Shown: piece after piece, positions 46,301-57,664 of the stretch
Numbering within the stretch: the first letter of the stretch is position 1
How the letters are laid out: the number at the start of each line of letters is the position of its first letter
Source: Colletotrichum lupini
Taxonomy: Eukaryota > Ascomycota > Sordariomycetes > Glomerellales > Glomerellaceae
Assembly (NCBI RefSeq): GCF_023278565.1
Contig: NC_064674.1
Location: 1 to 64,000, forward strand
Length of the DNA: 64,000 nt
Direction: 5' to 3'
The notes under the pieces: model-generated
The model's input: only the letters and a program-made list of their open reading frames with translations
Told to the model about the DNA's origin: nothing
Databases searched by the model: none
Made by a program: the position numbers and the translations under genes

Positions 46301-47100
46301 TATTAGTTTCCTCGGCTCCTCGATAAGAGTAACACATAACATGGCACGTACAAGAACCAGCTTGAGGCTGCTACGGACGCTGCTACGAAAAACACTATTG
46401 GTTTGACGGTTTTAACCATTGCAATGGCTAAATACTATTGTAGCTAGTAGAAAACTAGCCGGTGAAAAGTTATCGGTTTAGCGTAAGGCCGGAGTATTTG
46501 CAGGCTTTTGCTATTGGAAGTGGTAATTGAGAGCTGCGGTGCGGGCCTTATAGAAGTTCAACGTAAATATAGAGAGTTGGAGGAGCAGGCCTTATAGAGA
46601 CCGCAAGGTAGATAAAGAGAGTCGGAGGAGCGTATGGCCGCTGCGCATGGGATAGGGATGAGGTCGGATCAGATGCGTGGATTTCCGCTAGCAGCTTTTA
46701 GGGGATTAATAAGAGCCAAGAGCAGAGCGGGACACTTACAGAGTCCATAACTAAGCCAGAGACGTCTAAAGGATTCGCCCTTCAACCTCAGGAGCTTTTC
46801 TTTGGGTCTCTTGTGATAAAGAGATTGAAGTATAGAAGGATACGAAGCTAAAGAGCTGTGGTTTGTGATAGAGGCTGAGCGTCCGTTTTGGAAGTACTCG
46901 GTGTAGGTGCCGTTGAGTTCCTAGATACGGTGCTTGGTTGTGTCTAGGAGGTTCCTTTACCTATCACCGGCGACGCTTTAAGGATCGGCATCGGTATCAA
47001 ATGGGACTCGGTAATAATATCTTTAACGTATTTGGGTATGATAACTGCGACGATAAGGTTAAAGAGTAAAGATTGGGGGGAAGTGTTGTATCTCTGATTA
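43350..47100 (+). pseudogene. Partly mutated gene-like region of unknown family
   Basis: Plus-strand frames give long protein-like stretches punctuated by TAG/TAA. About 43480-43650 includes SNYIVEQLITMIP; 44230-44400 includes DMIAEKIKPKDLTNGAL; 44680-45200 is rich in Asp, Ser and Trp-like stop positions; 46560-46660 reads as a charged coiled coil (KYRELEEQA; ESEERMAAAHG). Stops fall mostly where Gln or Trp would be likely, which suggests moderate RIP of one or two genes, but I could not join a consistent model or name a family. The 153-codon minus frame 44659-44198 is probably a shadow. Confidence 0.35.
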
Positions 47101-47379
47101 GTTAGCAGGAAAGGTGGACTTGGAAGCCGGTCAGGGCCATACCTTCTACTTACACACCACTTCTAAAGAATCGCAGGTTCTGCCCACTTCCTCCTTCTTC
47201 TACCTCTAAACGTAGTAAGAAACACCACTTATTTAACCCTCCCTGCTAATCGTGCGGGTACACTGCTGACGTTTGTGATAACAGAAAGCCTTAGTGACTT
47301 TTTTTTCTAGAAGTAGAAAGCACTGCGAGTTAGAAGAAAAAGGAAGGGGGCGAGGGGATGCGGGAACGTGGAAAGCGGA

Positions 47380-48310
47380 ATGCCTAGCTGCGATGGACGG
47401 TGAAGGAAGAAGGTGGTTCTACAGTAGCTAAAGAAAGCTTGAGTTGTCCCTCCCAGTCTTTTATGGAAACACTAAATAACTTCCAACAAACAACATCATC
47501 TAGACATAAACGCATGCGGCCGCTGTCTCCCTCTCCCGCGGCCAATATCGGGCCCCACGATAACGATGAACCCTCTTTTACGATATGTGCTAGCACAAAT
47601 TAAAGAATCTGCCGAGTTGCGCGAAGGCGTCGCTTGCCTAATTGATCCATACGACTCTCCACCTGCCATTGATGGCGATAGCTAAGCTGGCAATGCATAG
47701 ACTCGATGGTCGAGGTTTTTGGATTTTATCATTTGCCAGGACGACTTAAGACGGCCGATTAGAACGTCTTTATCTAACGCTACAACCTCATCGAGACCGA
47801 GTCTGAGAAGCTTGCTATGGGAGCCCACAAAATGGACTTTTTGGACTTGAGCTATTCCTGCGGCCGTCTCTCGTCCATGATCTTAAGTGTTAGGCTTACC
47901 TTTGAAGACATCCTTAACGCTACTATCGTATTGTCCAGTCTGTCGAGCTCCTTGCACTCGCTGCCGTTTTTCCCAGGATATTAATACATCGCCGCACTCG
48001 CCTTCACTGCCCGCCTGTCGTCAAGCTCTGGCTGGCGACGTTTCTCTCCTTCAAGTACACTGTGGAGAAGCGGGACTTATTTCTCACCTCGCCCCATATT
48101 ATCATCAGTTTTCGTGTTCTGATTCCTATGCTTAGCGATCTTAGCCATAAAGGATTTGTCTCCATACCATCTACCAGCGTCTCTCATCTATTATCTAAGT
48201 CTTTCAGCCTTAAGCTCAGTGTTTTCACACAAAAGGCCTATTCTAACTTATTCTCTATTACCAGGGCGTCCTATTCTCCGCGCAATCTGCATCAATTCTG
48301 ACAGGTGACC
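47380..48310. other. Balanced-composition stretch, no gene recognised
   Basis: Short frames of 67-82 codons occur on both strands (for example 47887-48135 plus) without recognisable domains or splice support. The sequence looks like decayed genic DNA. Confidence 0.35.
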
Positions 48311-48589
48311 TCAGAGCGGCTTTGATATTTGTTCCAAGTCGTCGCTATCTTTTAAATAGGTAGAGATGGCAGATGATGCTTCAGCATGACCTTCGAATTC
48401 TGCTTCACTAACCTTAGTACAGTTTTAATAGAAGTCGCTCATTCTCTGAGCTTGCGTCAGGGTGGCTAGCTATAGCCCATAGCACATCTATGTGTTTTCC
48501 ATCCCAACCTTCCTAAGACACTATTATCTTTTCGAAACCCGCTGCCTTGGATCTCGACGTATATGAGTCGTTCTTGCTGGACAGAATGT

Positions 48590-49990
48590 CTAGACTGATG
48601 CCGCTCCCGGCCAGTGGGTAAGAAGCCTACCATTCTGATTAAAGGCGAACATGATCAGATATAGTATCTTCCTTGTCACGCTCAGAATGTGTCTGGAGGT
48701 ACGTTCTCGCATATTTCTATTCCAACAGAAAGCTTTACTGCCCAAAGCTGTCTGCCGTTCTTGTTCTTGTTGTTTTTCGTCAAGGCCTTGCTGGCTGCCA
48801 CCTCGGTTGATTCCTGGGTAGACGCCAGTACATAGCATTTGAGTAAGCTAGCTTCAAATCACTGGTTTCATATTTGAAGCCTTGATACAGGCTATGCTTA
48901 TGGATAGAGAGCTTTTCCTTCGGCACTTTGCCTGCGAGCTCTGCTGTCAGACTGCTTGATCGTTTGGGTTTGTCTCGCTCTGGGCATACCATCCCTTTCT
49001 TTTGTCCTTTGCATGGCCTCGAGCTGAGCGATTTATTGTCTCAACTACCCTTTTCCTCCTTGCCGTGTTCGTCCTCCGGCTAGTGGTTCAGCGGGTCAGG
49101 GCAGGAAGTTTATAAGGTCAACATTCAGTCTTCTCTAGCCGTCCAAGCCAGTATGGCTTTTTCGTACGTCACATTGCTGTCCGCCTCTTGGTTTCTATTT
49201 TGATGCCATGATCTGGATTTGCTTAACGTTGATATTTGAGCTTTTAATGTCCGCTTAAGGTGCCTCTCGAATTCGCTCCTATCCTCCATGGCATTCCTTC
49301 TCTGCGTCTCATAGATTTCCAGCCGGGAATGCACATATTTGAGACCATCGATCAACCTTGTCTGTTCTTTCGCCACGATATCGGCTTTAGCCGCTCGGTC
49401 TTTCTATGCAACAAGTATGGTTTTGACTCTTTTGCTAAGCTGTCCAGATTCTTGAGCTTTGTATTTACCCTTTAGACGCATTCTTTGACTCGCCTATTGA
49501 CGGTGTGTCTGGTGGTTTTGTATCATTAGCGAAGTCAGCTCCCTCAGTGTGTGCCTTTGTTCGGGCCTGCAATCTTGTCTACCCTTCCAAGGATGCATCC
49601 AAGCAATCAGCAAGCTACTGGAAGCTGCTATCCAGTCTGCCGTGAGAGTGACCGTCGGCTTCTATGCACTTTTCTAAGTTAGTAGTCCCTTCCCTATCTC
49701 AGTTCTAATCCGCTATGAGGCCGTCATCTGACTACTTATGATGCTATAGGTCCAAAGTAATCTTGTCGATTTGTTCCAACCGAATTGCTTTATTTTGCTT
49801 CCAATTACTTATGTCGCTATCTAGATTCATGAGTTGTTGCTTTATCTTTCCAATCTAACCGCGTCTGCGCGCCTGCTCGGCTTATTGACGAATCTCCGTT
49901 TCTCAATGTTCGAAAAGTCATTTTCTGAACGTATTCAGCCATGACTCCAGGTCAGACAATCTTGTGGTCTTCTTCTTGTGCATCCATCAT
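48590..49990 (-). pseudogene. Decayed coiled-coil gene of unknown family
   Basis: Successive minus-strand frames at 49376-49125 (KEQTRLIDGLKYVHSRLEIY and following, 83 codons), 48992-48780 and 48838-48590 read as a strongly charged, helical protein. Protein-like reading continues upstream to about 49500 with one or two stops. The heptad-like pattern indicates a coiled coil. Frames shift between the pieces and no catalytic motif is visible, so this is called a broken gene without function assignment. Confidence 0.4.
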
Positions 49991-50196
49991 GCCATCGTTA
50001 CTTTTAGCAGCCTGGGCAAAATCCTTCTCCATCGGGTCTGTTTCATAGCTGATATTTACAAATTTGTTGCCATTTCTGCTTCGTACCTTTCAACCTGTGG
50101 CAGCTCAATGAAATGATTTCGGTTCTTGGAATGATTACTGTTATTTTACTGTTATTTGTTGCGGTCGCTTAGAGGTAAGCGGTTAGTTGCTTAACC

Positions 50197-50634
50197 TTGC
50201 GCTGGGCTGAGCTCGGTCAATTTTCCAGCTCTAGACTTTCTGCCATTGCCCTTGACTATCACCCATCAAACACGCTCAATCAATTCTTAACTGTGCTGCA
50301 TGCAGGCGTGACGTTAGCGAATAGCGCCCTCTGCGTTTCTGAGATCGCTCGAGACCACAGTATAAGACCATCAATGTCTTCGAGTGGACTCCAAGCGACT
50401 TTTTCTGTGTTCTCCGATGGCCTGGCAGCACTTCAAAGGTGTATGCATCGAACTTGGGGAAAGACGGGGAATAGACACATAGAGCTTCCACCTCCTTTTA
50501 TCCCCCACTGGATCCGCAATCTTTCCCACTTTCACCGAACCGGTTGGGACTTGAGACTTCCATGTATCGAAGCCCAAGATAAGACTCCCAGCGAGTTCAG
50601 AGTGATGTCCTGGCGAGTCTTGTCGAGAAGATAA
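50197..50634 (+). CDS. Hypothetical 145-codon open frame
   Basis: An uninterrupted frame from ATG 50197. Composition is mixed, with Ser, His and Arg common, and there is no recognised domain, signal peptide or transmembrane run. The opposite strand has open pieces at 50577-50276 of similar quality, so the coding strand is not certain. Confidence 0.2.
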   Translation: MRWAELGQFSSSRLSAIALDYHPSNTLNQFLTVLHAGVTLANSALCVSEIARDHSIRPSMSSSGLQATFSVFSDGLAALQRCMHRTWGKTGNRHIELPPPFIPHWIRNLSHFHRTGWDLRLPCIEAQDKTPSEFRVMSWRVLSRR

Positions 50635-50639
50635 GCCTC

Positions 50640-52900
50640 CGGTGATCTCGTCGTTCTTGCAATCACGGTTGTTTACTTCTTGCTCTAAGAGATGTGGCTT
50701 CTAAGCCCTGGATGTGGGCAGATTGCCTGTGGACATCAAGACCAGTCGTTCGCTTCCCTTCACCTGCTTATCATTGTCACACACATCACATACTCCGTCC
50801 TGGATGAAAGTTCCCAGGCCTCATGGTCTACGAGAGGCTGGCCGGTAATTCGGGGACTGGCAGAGAGGACTTTCTCGCGGGGACGATGCAAGAGCTAAAC
50901 AAGCTCCCTCATGTGTTGCCTCAATGTCATGGTGGCGCCATTTTATGCTGCTGCGTACCTAAAACATGCTAGGCACATTGATCGATGCTTTAAGCTCCAC
51001 GCGAGTGTTTAAGTAACTCGCCAAAGCTGAAGTGACCTCATGGGCAATGAATCCCATCATGATTCTCAGAGACTAGCCTTGTCCTGAGATGGTGCTTACC
51101 TAAGCTGCCGCTGACATCAGAAGAGGGGCGGGAAGGACCAATCCTGAACAGAATTGGATCCTTTGTGGAGTCAAGATGCTGGGAATCAATGGAGAAGGAA
51201 CCAAGGCGGAAGACGGCCTGTAGGAAAATAGCAAACTGCCCACAGCACGCAGAGGCAAACAGAGGTGAGCAGGCACGATGAGAGATAAAGTCGATTCCGC
51301 TCGACATATTCGAAAAGCACTTCCACCACTTTTATCACCAGAACAGGTATCTTGAGGTTCCTTAAGAAAGAGTATATCCATTTACGTATATGAGAAATAT
51401 GTTGATGGAAAGGGTAGAGTGTCGTACCATTCGCGGGGCGTGTGCACGTAGCCGAAGGACGGTCGTTCGTGTTTGCCGTATGGTCATGGCTTTCTGGCTG
51501 TTCTGTCATCCGATTCACTCAGGAGGAGCCGAGGCGCAGTTCAGACCCCGATTGCACGGTGCCCGATCTGCCTTAGAGAGGCCTCGAAGGGGGGTGGGGG
51601 GGGGATGTCACGCCCGGGAGAAATGAGTAGCAGCCCGTATCTTCCAGGTTAAGGTAGTTGTGATAGTAAGGTACCTTAGTGATGAAAGAGGTGCTTGCCC
51701 GTCTAAATGAGAGATGGCAGGAACTTGATATTGTCAACCATCTCATTTGGCAGGTGCTCAAGGCACTCCGTAAGGTGGGTACCTGCCTGAGTACGTAGGT
51801 AGCTTGAGAAGTGAGGCAGGGATCAGGCCACGTACTGTACGTTCCTACCGTTACGGATTGAAGATGCTCAAAGTTTTGACTATGCTCTTTCCTGCTTGAA
51901 ATTGACAAAGTCCAGCTGATGCTTGTGACATGCTCCTGCTGGATGTTCATCTCATCCATGGAAGATTCAGGGCAGTCGGCTGAAACGGTGAATCTGGAAG
52001 GAGGCCAGGGCCACACCAATGGTCTTTCCACTCACAGACAACCTCTGGAGGACACTCTCTGGAACAATCGTCGACTTCGTCCAACTCCCCCACTTCGCAA
52101 TTTCTTCCTCTTCCCACCTCTATACCCAGCACTGCGCACCACTTTATTGACCCTTCGTGCCAACCGTACAGTTGCGCTGCTGATATTCACTTCTTCTTTT
52201 CTCGCTTTACCTCTCTCTCATACCTGCAGCTGGCACATCGCCAATCCCGATGCGGCCAAATAAGTGGCATAAGATGTATATGGCGTTCCTCCTGTTCCAA
52301 TGCAAGGTCTTAATCATCGTGTATGAGTCTCAGTCTGGAATAAATGCCGGTGTAATGCGGTTTATCCCGAGAGGTAAACCGTTCTCGTCTGCACCGTTAG
52401 TGTGAATGGATTAACTGAGGATCGTGGCAGGCATTCACTACAGTATTCCTACCACAGTACTCGTATTGCAGTATGTCTACTGCAGCATTCGTAACGGAGG
52501 CAAGTCTTTCCTATTTACGTGACTGCATTTCGAGGACGAATGAATCGACTGATGATCGCGTAGACTTTGGAGATTCGTTGTCCGCTAGTTGTCGTTTTCG
52601 CAACTCGGGAACATGCGGCCAAGACACGTTGCCGACGCTCAACTGCTCCGAGTCTGACACCGTCAGTGTGCGCGCCCGTTGGTTTCGTGGCAGGCATGCT
52701 CATTGAGGGCCTCGTTGAGGACCATTGAACTTCTTTTTTCTCGCTCTACCTCTCTCGCAACCATTGAGCGGATGACACCAGCGCCGATAACCTCCGACTC
52801 GACCACCACAGGACCGCAAGTCCGTACAGTGCCGTCCATTCTGCTCTGATTTCCTCCCTGTTCTTGGAATTCGGAAAACCACACAGGCAGCGCATTTTGG
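50640..52900. other. Balanced-composition stretch with short frames and duplicated modules
   Basis: Frames of 60-152 codons on both strands (51573-52031 minus, 51919-52263 plus) lack domains. The region at 51985-52250 resembles 47105-47285, and its end is partly repeated at 52728-52760 and 52965-52995, suggesting duplicated gene-flanking modules. Homopolymer runs of G occur near 51590-51605. Confidence 0.4.
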
Positions 52901-52915
52901 AGCCGCTCGTTTGCG

Positions 52916-53260
52916 TTGTTATTGGAGGACGTGCTTAGGAAGTCCCTTTCCCTTCTTGGCGAAAGCTTTCCTCACTTGCAGCTAGCCCATCACCAGTCAT
53001 CATCGTGCTGCTTCCTCCATCAATGTGCTGCTTCCTCCATCAATACTCACACGCGCAAGCCCATCATCCCCAAGATGCCCACATTGAGACGCAGAAGAGA
53101 GGTCTCGCACCCTGTCGAGAAGCCTGAGGTCAACGAGACGAAGTCCCGCGTCACAGAACCGATCACGAGCCTTCTCGAGCAGCTCGACACTGCACCCGAG
53201 AGCACGGTCGAGACACTGGCTGTTGTCAACAACACGACAGAGGTGGCTGCAGCAACATAG
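52916..53260 (+). CDS. Hypothetical 114-codon open frame with Leu-rich helical module
   Basis: A frame starts at ATG 52916; an internal ATG at 53074 begins MPTLRRRREVSHPVEKP. The C-terminal part reads as an amphipathic helix, ITSLLEQLDTAPESTVE, whose DNA is repeated several times downstream to 53860. No known family is recognised. A truncated member of a repeat protein is possible. Confidence 0.3.
   Translation: MLLEDVLRKSLSLLGESFPHLQLAHHQSSSCCFLHQCAASSINTHTRKPIIPKMPTLRRRREVSHPVEKPEVNETKSRVTEPITSLLEQLDTAPESTVETLAVVNNTTEVAAAT
53005..53044. repeat. 20-bp perfect tandem duplication
   Basis: The unit GTGCTGCTTCCTCCATCAAT occurs twice in succession, at 53005-53024 and 53025-53044, inside the hypothetical frame 52916-53260. 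Confidence 0.95.
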
Positions 53261-53860
53261 ACGGAGGCACTCCAGATTAGCGAGCGAGATCGCAAGCCAA
53301 CTCGAGCGGCTCGACACTGTCCATAACGGAGGGGTTCAATATTATACCTAACGGTATAATGGACCTAAACCGAAGGTCAACGCAATGAGACGACATCCCA
53401 TGGGATGGAGCTCATCGCGAGCCATCTCAAGCAGCTTGATACCGCACCCAACGGCACGGTCGACGAGATGACATCCAACTTGCCCGAGCCTGTCGTGAGA
53501 CCACTCCAAAGCGTAAGGCAAGTGAGATCTCAACTCCCACACTTTTTGAGGAGATAATCGAAGCGAACATAACAGCGTTCCAACCGGGGCGCAAACAATT
53601 GCAGAACAGCCCATGATTGGTTCCATTGCTTCAGAGCCCACACCGGAGGCACCTCCAAGCTGCTCGACATCGTAGCTAACCGAGCGCCTCGTTATTCTAT
53701 CTAACGGTGTAATTGACCCGGACCAAAGGTCGACGAGACGACGTTCTATGCGTTCGAGCCCATCACGAGCCATCTCGAGCAGTTTCGAACTATTCTCAAC
53801 GGCATAGTCGACCGGAATCGATCGAGATCATCGCAAGCCACCTCGAGAGGCTATCAGAAA
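53130..53860 (+). repeat. Degenerate repeat modules encoding an LEQLDT-type helix
   Basis: Related modules recur near 53150-53215, 53275-53330, 53390-53470, 53725-53810 and 53820-53860, each with a core like AGCCATCTCGAGCAGCTCGACAC. A second shared segment (TAACGGTATAATGGACC near 53350 and TAACGGTGTAATTGACC near 53702) lies about 350 bp apart, so a larger unit was also duplicated. The frame is broken between modules. Whether they once formed a single repeat protein is an inference. Confidence 0.6.
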
Positions 53861-54404
53861 CATCACCAGATGAAGGATAGCTAGCTGGAACGAACTAGTT
53901 GTGTCTCACTCCCTGGTACGTCATCTCATCGCTTTGCTAACTACTGCGGACTCTCCTGCCATCAAGTGACATCGGCTGACTTTTGTGATGGCCGACTTAG
54001 CACCAAAGCACTTATCAGTGTTGGTATACAAGTCAGTAGGGCAAGCCTTTTGGTCGGTACGAAGCTCAATGATCGTGGGATTGAATTGCGTATGTGTGCT
54101 GAAAGATGATGTTGGTGGGCAGAGCTCACGATTCCTCCGTTGGGTGTAAGTAGGTGGAAGGGCCCGTTCGAAGCGGCCCGAATCAAATACCACGACCATT
54201 GAGCTGCCAGAGAGATTTAAGCGGCAAGTTGATGAGTAATGTTCTCTACATCAGCCCGCTTCGCCTGTTTCACGGTGCAAGTTGTTGGCCAACCGTACTG
54301 ACGAAGATGTGCTCACAAAGTCGTGCTCGATTGCAACATGCACATCAATAACAGCTGATGTAGGCGCCCTTTAGCCCTTGCGAGGTGGAACAGACGTCAA
54401 AAAA

Positions 54405-54512
54405 TTCATCATTATCAACATCATCATCATCATCATCCACGACATCATCATCATCCACAACATCATCATAGTCATCATCATCGTCATCATCAACATGCAC
54501 ATCAACAACCAC
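54405..54512. repeat. Imperfect (CAT/ATC)n trinucleotide repeat
   Basis: About 100 bp of CATCAT units with interruptions. The minus frame through it reads as an Asp run, and the plus frame as an Ile or His run. It is a simple-sequence tract, not evidence for a gene. Confidence 0.95.
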
Positions 54513-54513
54513 G

Positions 54514-54951
54514 GTGCTACTCAAAGAACTTCTCGCGACCGAGGCCGAAGCGCAGCCGACAGCGCAAAAGGAGAAAGTGGCAACGACAACACGAGGGAAG
54601 GCGAGTAAGTCTTTTGCAGACTCTTGGCTGGAGCATATCATCAGGCCCAGCGAGTTGGGCACGTTTGAGGTCCTTGCAGCTATTCAAGGGCTCATGACCT
54701 GGACAACAAAGCAACTGACCTTGGGTCAAGGCCATTGCCCACCGCGGCCAAACCGTAATCAACAGCGCAAAAGAAGAAACCAACGACGACGACAATACGA
54801 GGCAGGGCAATCGATACAGGGCGAGGGGCCACGACTACGAGCAAGAAGGAGGAGTTGTCACCGAAGGAGAAGGCCGCGCTGGCAGCGCACATAATCAATG
54901 TCGCCCTCAAGTCACTGACCGAGACATCCGGGTCTGCAGGAGTTGTAGTTT
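54514..54951 (+). pseudogene. Small basic/coiled-coil protein gene fragment with internal duplication
   Basis: The open frame 54514-54894 starts MLLKELLATEAEAQPT and contains ATTTRGKASKSFADSW. The +1 frame at 54835-54951 reads ATTTSKKEELSPKEKAAL and ends in a stop, giving a much more protein-like C-terminus than the Arg-rich end of the first frame. The DNA of 54538-54605 is partly repeated at 54745-54812 (shared ACAGCGCAAAAG and ACGACAA), so an internal duplication with a frameshift is likely. No family is known. Confidence 0.4.
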
Positions 54952-55078
54952 AAAGTCACCGCTGAAGGAACATGGTTGCAGAAGCTTACCCGACCAGCAG
55001 GCGATGACTTGTCCGTCTCTAACAGCTTATCCAGGTGCTTTGAGTAAACGAAGAGGAGTGGTGGAAGAGAATCCGTCG

Positions 55079-55088
55079 GGGGGGGGGA
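55079..55088. repeat. Poly-G homopolymer
   Basis: A run of ten G residues (about 55079-55088). Its length is likely variable and prone to sequencing error. Confidence 0.7.
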
Positions 55089-55319
55089 TACTGTTGCCCA
55101 TTCTTCTTGGTTGCTCAATTTTTTTAGTACAAGCGCTTTGTGTGAATGAAATGAGATTGGTGTTTCTCTACCACTGCCATGCCCATGAGTGAGTTGGTAC
55201 TTGGGGATGGGGTCATTAGTTGTCGCTTATCTAATCAGAGATACATAAGAGTCGGCTGCAGCGCAGCGGCACTTAATAAGCACCTCATCTTCTTCCCCGG
55301 ATCCACCGGTAGTCCCAGG

Positions 55320-57462
55320 AACAGTAAGGTAAAGAACGGAGTAGGCTAGCTATCAAGGCTAGGTAAGGTAAGTAAGCTACGAATATCCATCTCGGTCTCG
55401 CCCCGCTAGTACAAAGTAATTACCTATTACGAGTTATAGCACGCAGCAATAGGCATACGGAGTATAATAAAAATAGCTTAACTATCAAAATAAAAATAGA
55501 CAAAAGAAAAAGGTCTATATACACGAAATCTAAAATAAACACGTAATTCAGCACGTAACGGGCACTTTATAAAGTATAATTACTATCTCTATTACGTAAC
55601 ACACCCCCCAATTACTACCGCTAGGGAGCTATTATACCTAAAATAGAATCTCTAAATGCCCTCATAAAGGCCTAATTTAGTTAAATATAAATAAAGGAAA
55701 AATAAGCATAAGGGATACGCGTCTTTTAAACTACGTTTATTATAAATATATCCCTTTATTTAAAATAAATAGAATCCTAACCTAAAATAGCGCGTATTTT
55801 ACTACTTTTAGTATATAAATTACTAAGGGCGAGGCTACCTAGCTACCTTACGTATATCTAAATTCTTATAGCGTTACTTAGCTATTATTTTTCTTTTTTT
55901 TTTTAACCTCTCGTAATTACTATAAGTACCCCCGTTTACTACGCGCGCGCGCCTATATTATTAAATCGTTTACTAATTTTATTCTAAATATAAATATTTA
56001 ATATATCTAAAAATAATAATAAGTTTTGCGTAATTTTTATAATACCTCGTATATATATATTATATAATTTACTAAGAGTTTAAATAAGTAATAATACTAA
56101 CGAGCCCCTCTAAGTCGTTACCCCCCCCTATAACCTCTTACCCGCTTACTAAGGCCCGGCTACTAAGCTCTCCCTCCCTAGCTAGGAGGATATTAAAGCT
56201 ATTAGTTAAGACGCTAAGGACTTTATTAAGTTTAAAGCTCTCCTTAGTAGCCGTAATAAGGGTAATAATAAAGTAAATAGTAATAATAAAAGCTCTAATA
56301 AGCTTTTACTTATCCCCCCCTCGGAATTTAAAAATAAAGATAAGACTAGTTTAGATAATAAGCCCTTTGAAAAAGGTATATTATATACTTATTATTTTAA
56401 GAATTTATATTTAATATTATTCTAAGGTCTAAAAAACGTAAGGCTAGCTTTTCTTAAAAGGGTAATAAGAAGTAAAAGAGAACGCCGAGAAGCTAAGGCA
56501 CCCCCCGTAATAAATATAGTTCTCTTTATTATTTTAAGCCTATTTAACGTATACTTAGTCCTTAAGAAGCTTAAAAAAGAGGCTCTTAAAAAATAGGAAA
56601 TTTAGTACTTACCTTATTTTAAAATAGCCCTCTAGTATATTAATATTAAGAATAGTAATTATTATTTTATAAAAAATAATAGCTAGTATACGTACTACTT
56701 TAATAGCCGTTTAGCTAAAGGGTATATTAATATACCGGTCGTCTTATAACTAATAGCCTAGGCCCTTACCGAGGTTATTATAAGTAGCGCTCCCTCTTTT
56801 ATAAGTATATTATCCTTTTTTATTATTAAAAAGCGCACTTCTAACTATAGTTTTAATAAAATATAACTAAGCTCTATAATATCGTTTACTAAATATATAA
56901 TAACTAAAGGATATATAAGAACTATATCGGCTTTTATATAAAGGACTTCCTTAACGCGCGCCCCTAGTCCTCTCTCGTACCTATCGTAATTATTTATAAC
57001 TAACCTCCTATTACGCTACCCGCTTTTATACCCTAAGTCGTTAACTTAATAATTGTTCTAGCTCTTATGCCCCCCGCTACCCCTACTACTCTTAGCTTTA
57101 TAAACTTCGAGGTATATAAAACGCGTTTTTTAACGCGTATACTAACCCTCCTCTTTAATAACGCTATACTCTTAGTAATTATATACTTTATAAACTAAGA
57201 GTTTAAATAATAAGTATAAGCCCGGGTCTTATTTTTATATACGTATACCCTACGGGGTAAGGTTATTTTATTTATTTTAGGCCTCTGGGCCGCACTCTAA
57301 GTTCCGTTTATTATCTACCTTCGGGTATTAAGTTTTTCTAAGCGTAGCCTAAATTAATTATTTTTAACTATTTTAGCTATTTATAATAGCTTCTCGCGCA
57401 TTATAAAAGTTAAGAAGTATATAAAAATATTCGAACTTAGCTCGTAAAAGGTTTTTAATAAG
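55320..57462. repeat. RIP-mutated repeat block of unknown family
   Basis: Composition shifts gradually between 55320 and 55700 and then becomes AT-rich with CpA/TpG nearly absent. The plus strand between about 56200 and 57450 gives protein-like sequence with TAG/TAA stops (for example LLSSRNKGNNKVNSNNK near 56240), so a transposon or duplicated gene probably underlies it, but no motif identifies it. It is the target into which the second copia copy inserted (preceding pentamer ATAAG). Confidence 0.5.
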
Positions 57463-57664
57463 TGTCGGATTGGAAGTCCAATTCGACCGCGGTATATAGC
57501 CGACTGCGCAGGGGCCAATTGGGGGCCCTATTTACGATTATCGTAGCCAGCCTAACTTACGGTTAGAACCTCCTTTTTATACCTACGCAGATATTTATAT
57601 AGTTTAATTAATCTCTTTATTAAATACGGTTCGAACTAACTACTCTATAATAGGGATACTAATA
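57463..57664 (+). repeat. 5' LTR of second copia copy
   Basis: 202 bp, start TGTCGGATTGGAAGTCC and end GGATACTAATA; the terminal TG is conserved here whereas it is TA in the nested copy. Preceded by ATAAG, the expected left target duplication. Confidence 0.9.

Noticed and set aside
54345..54662. Minus-strand 105-codon frame with a long Asp run
   Set aside because: The Asp run is the reading of an ATC/CAT simple repeat; the rest of the frame has no protein-like signal.
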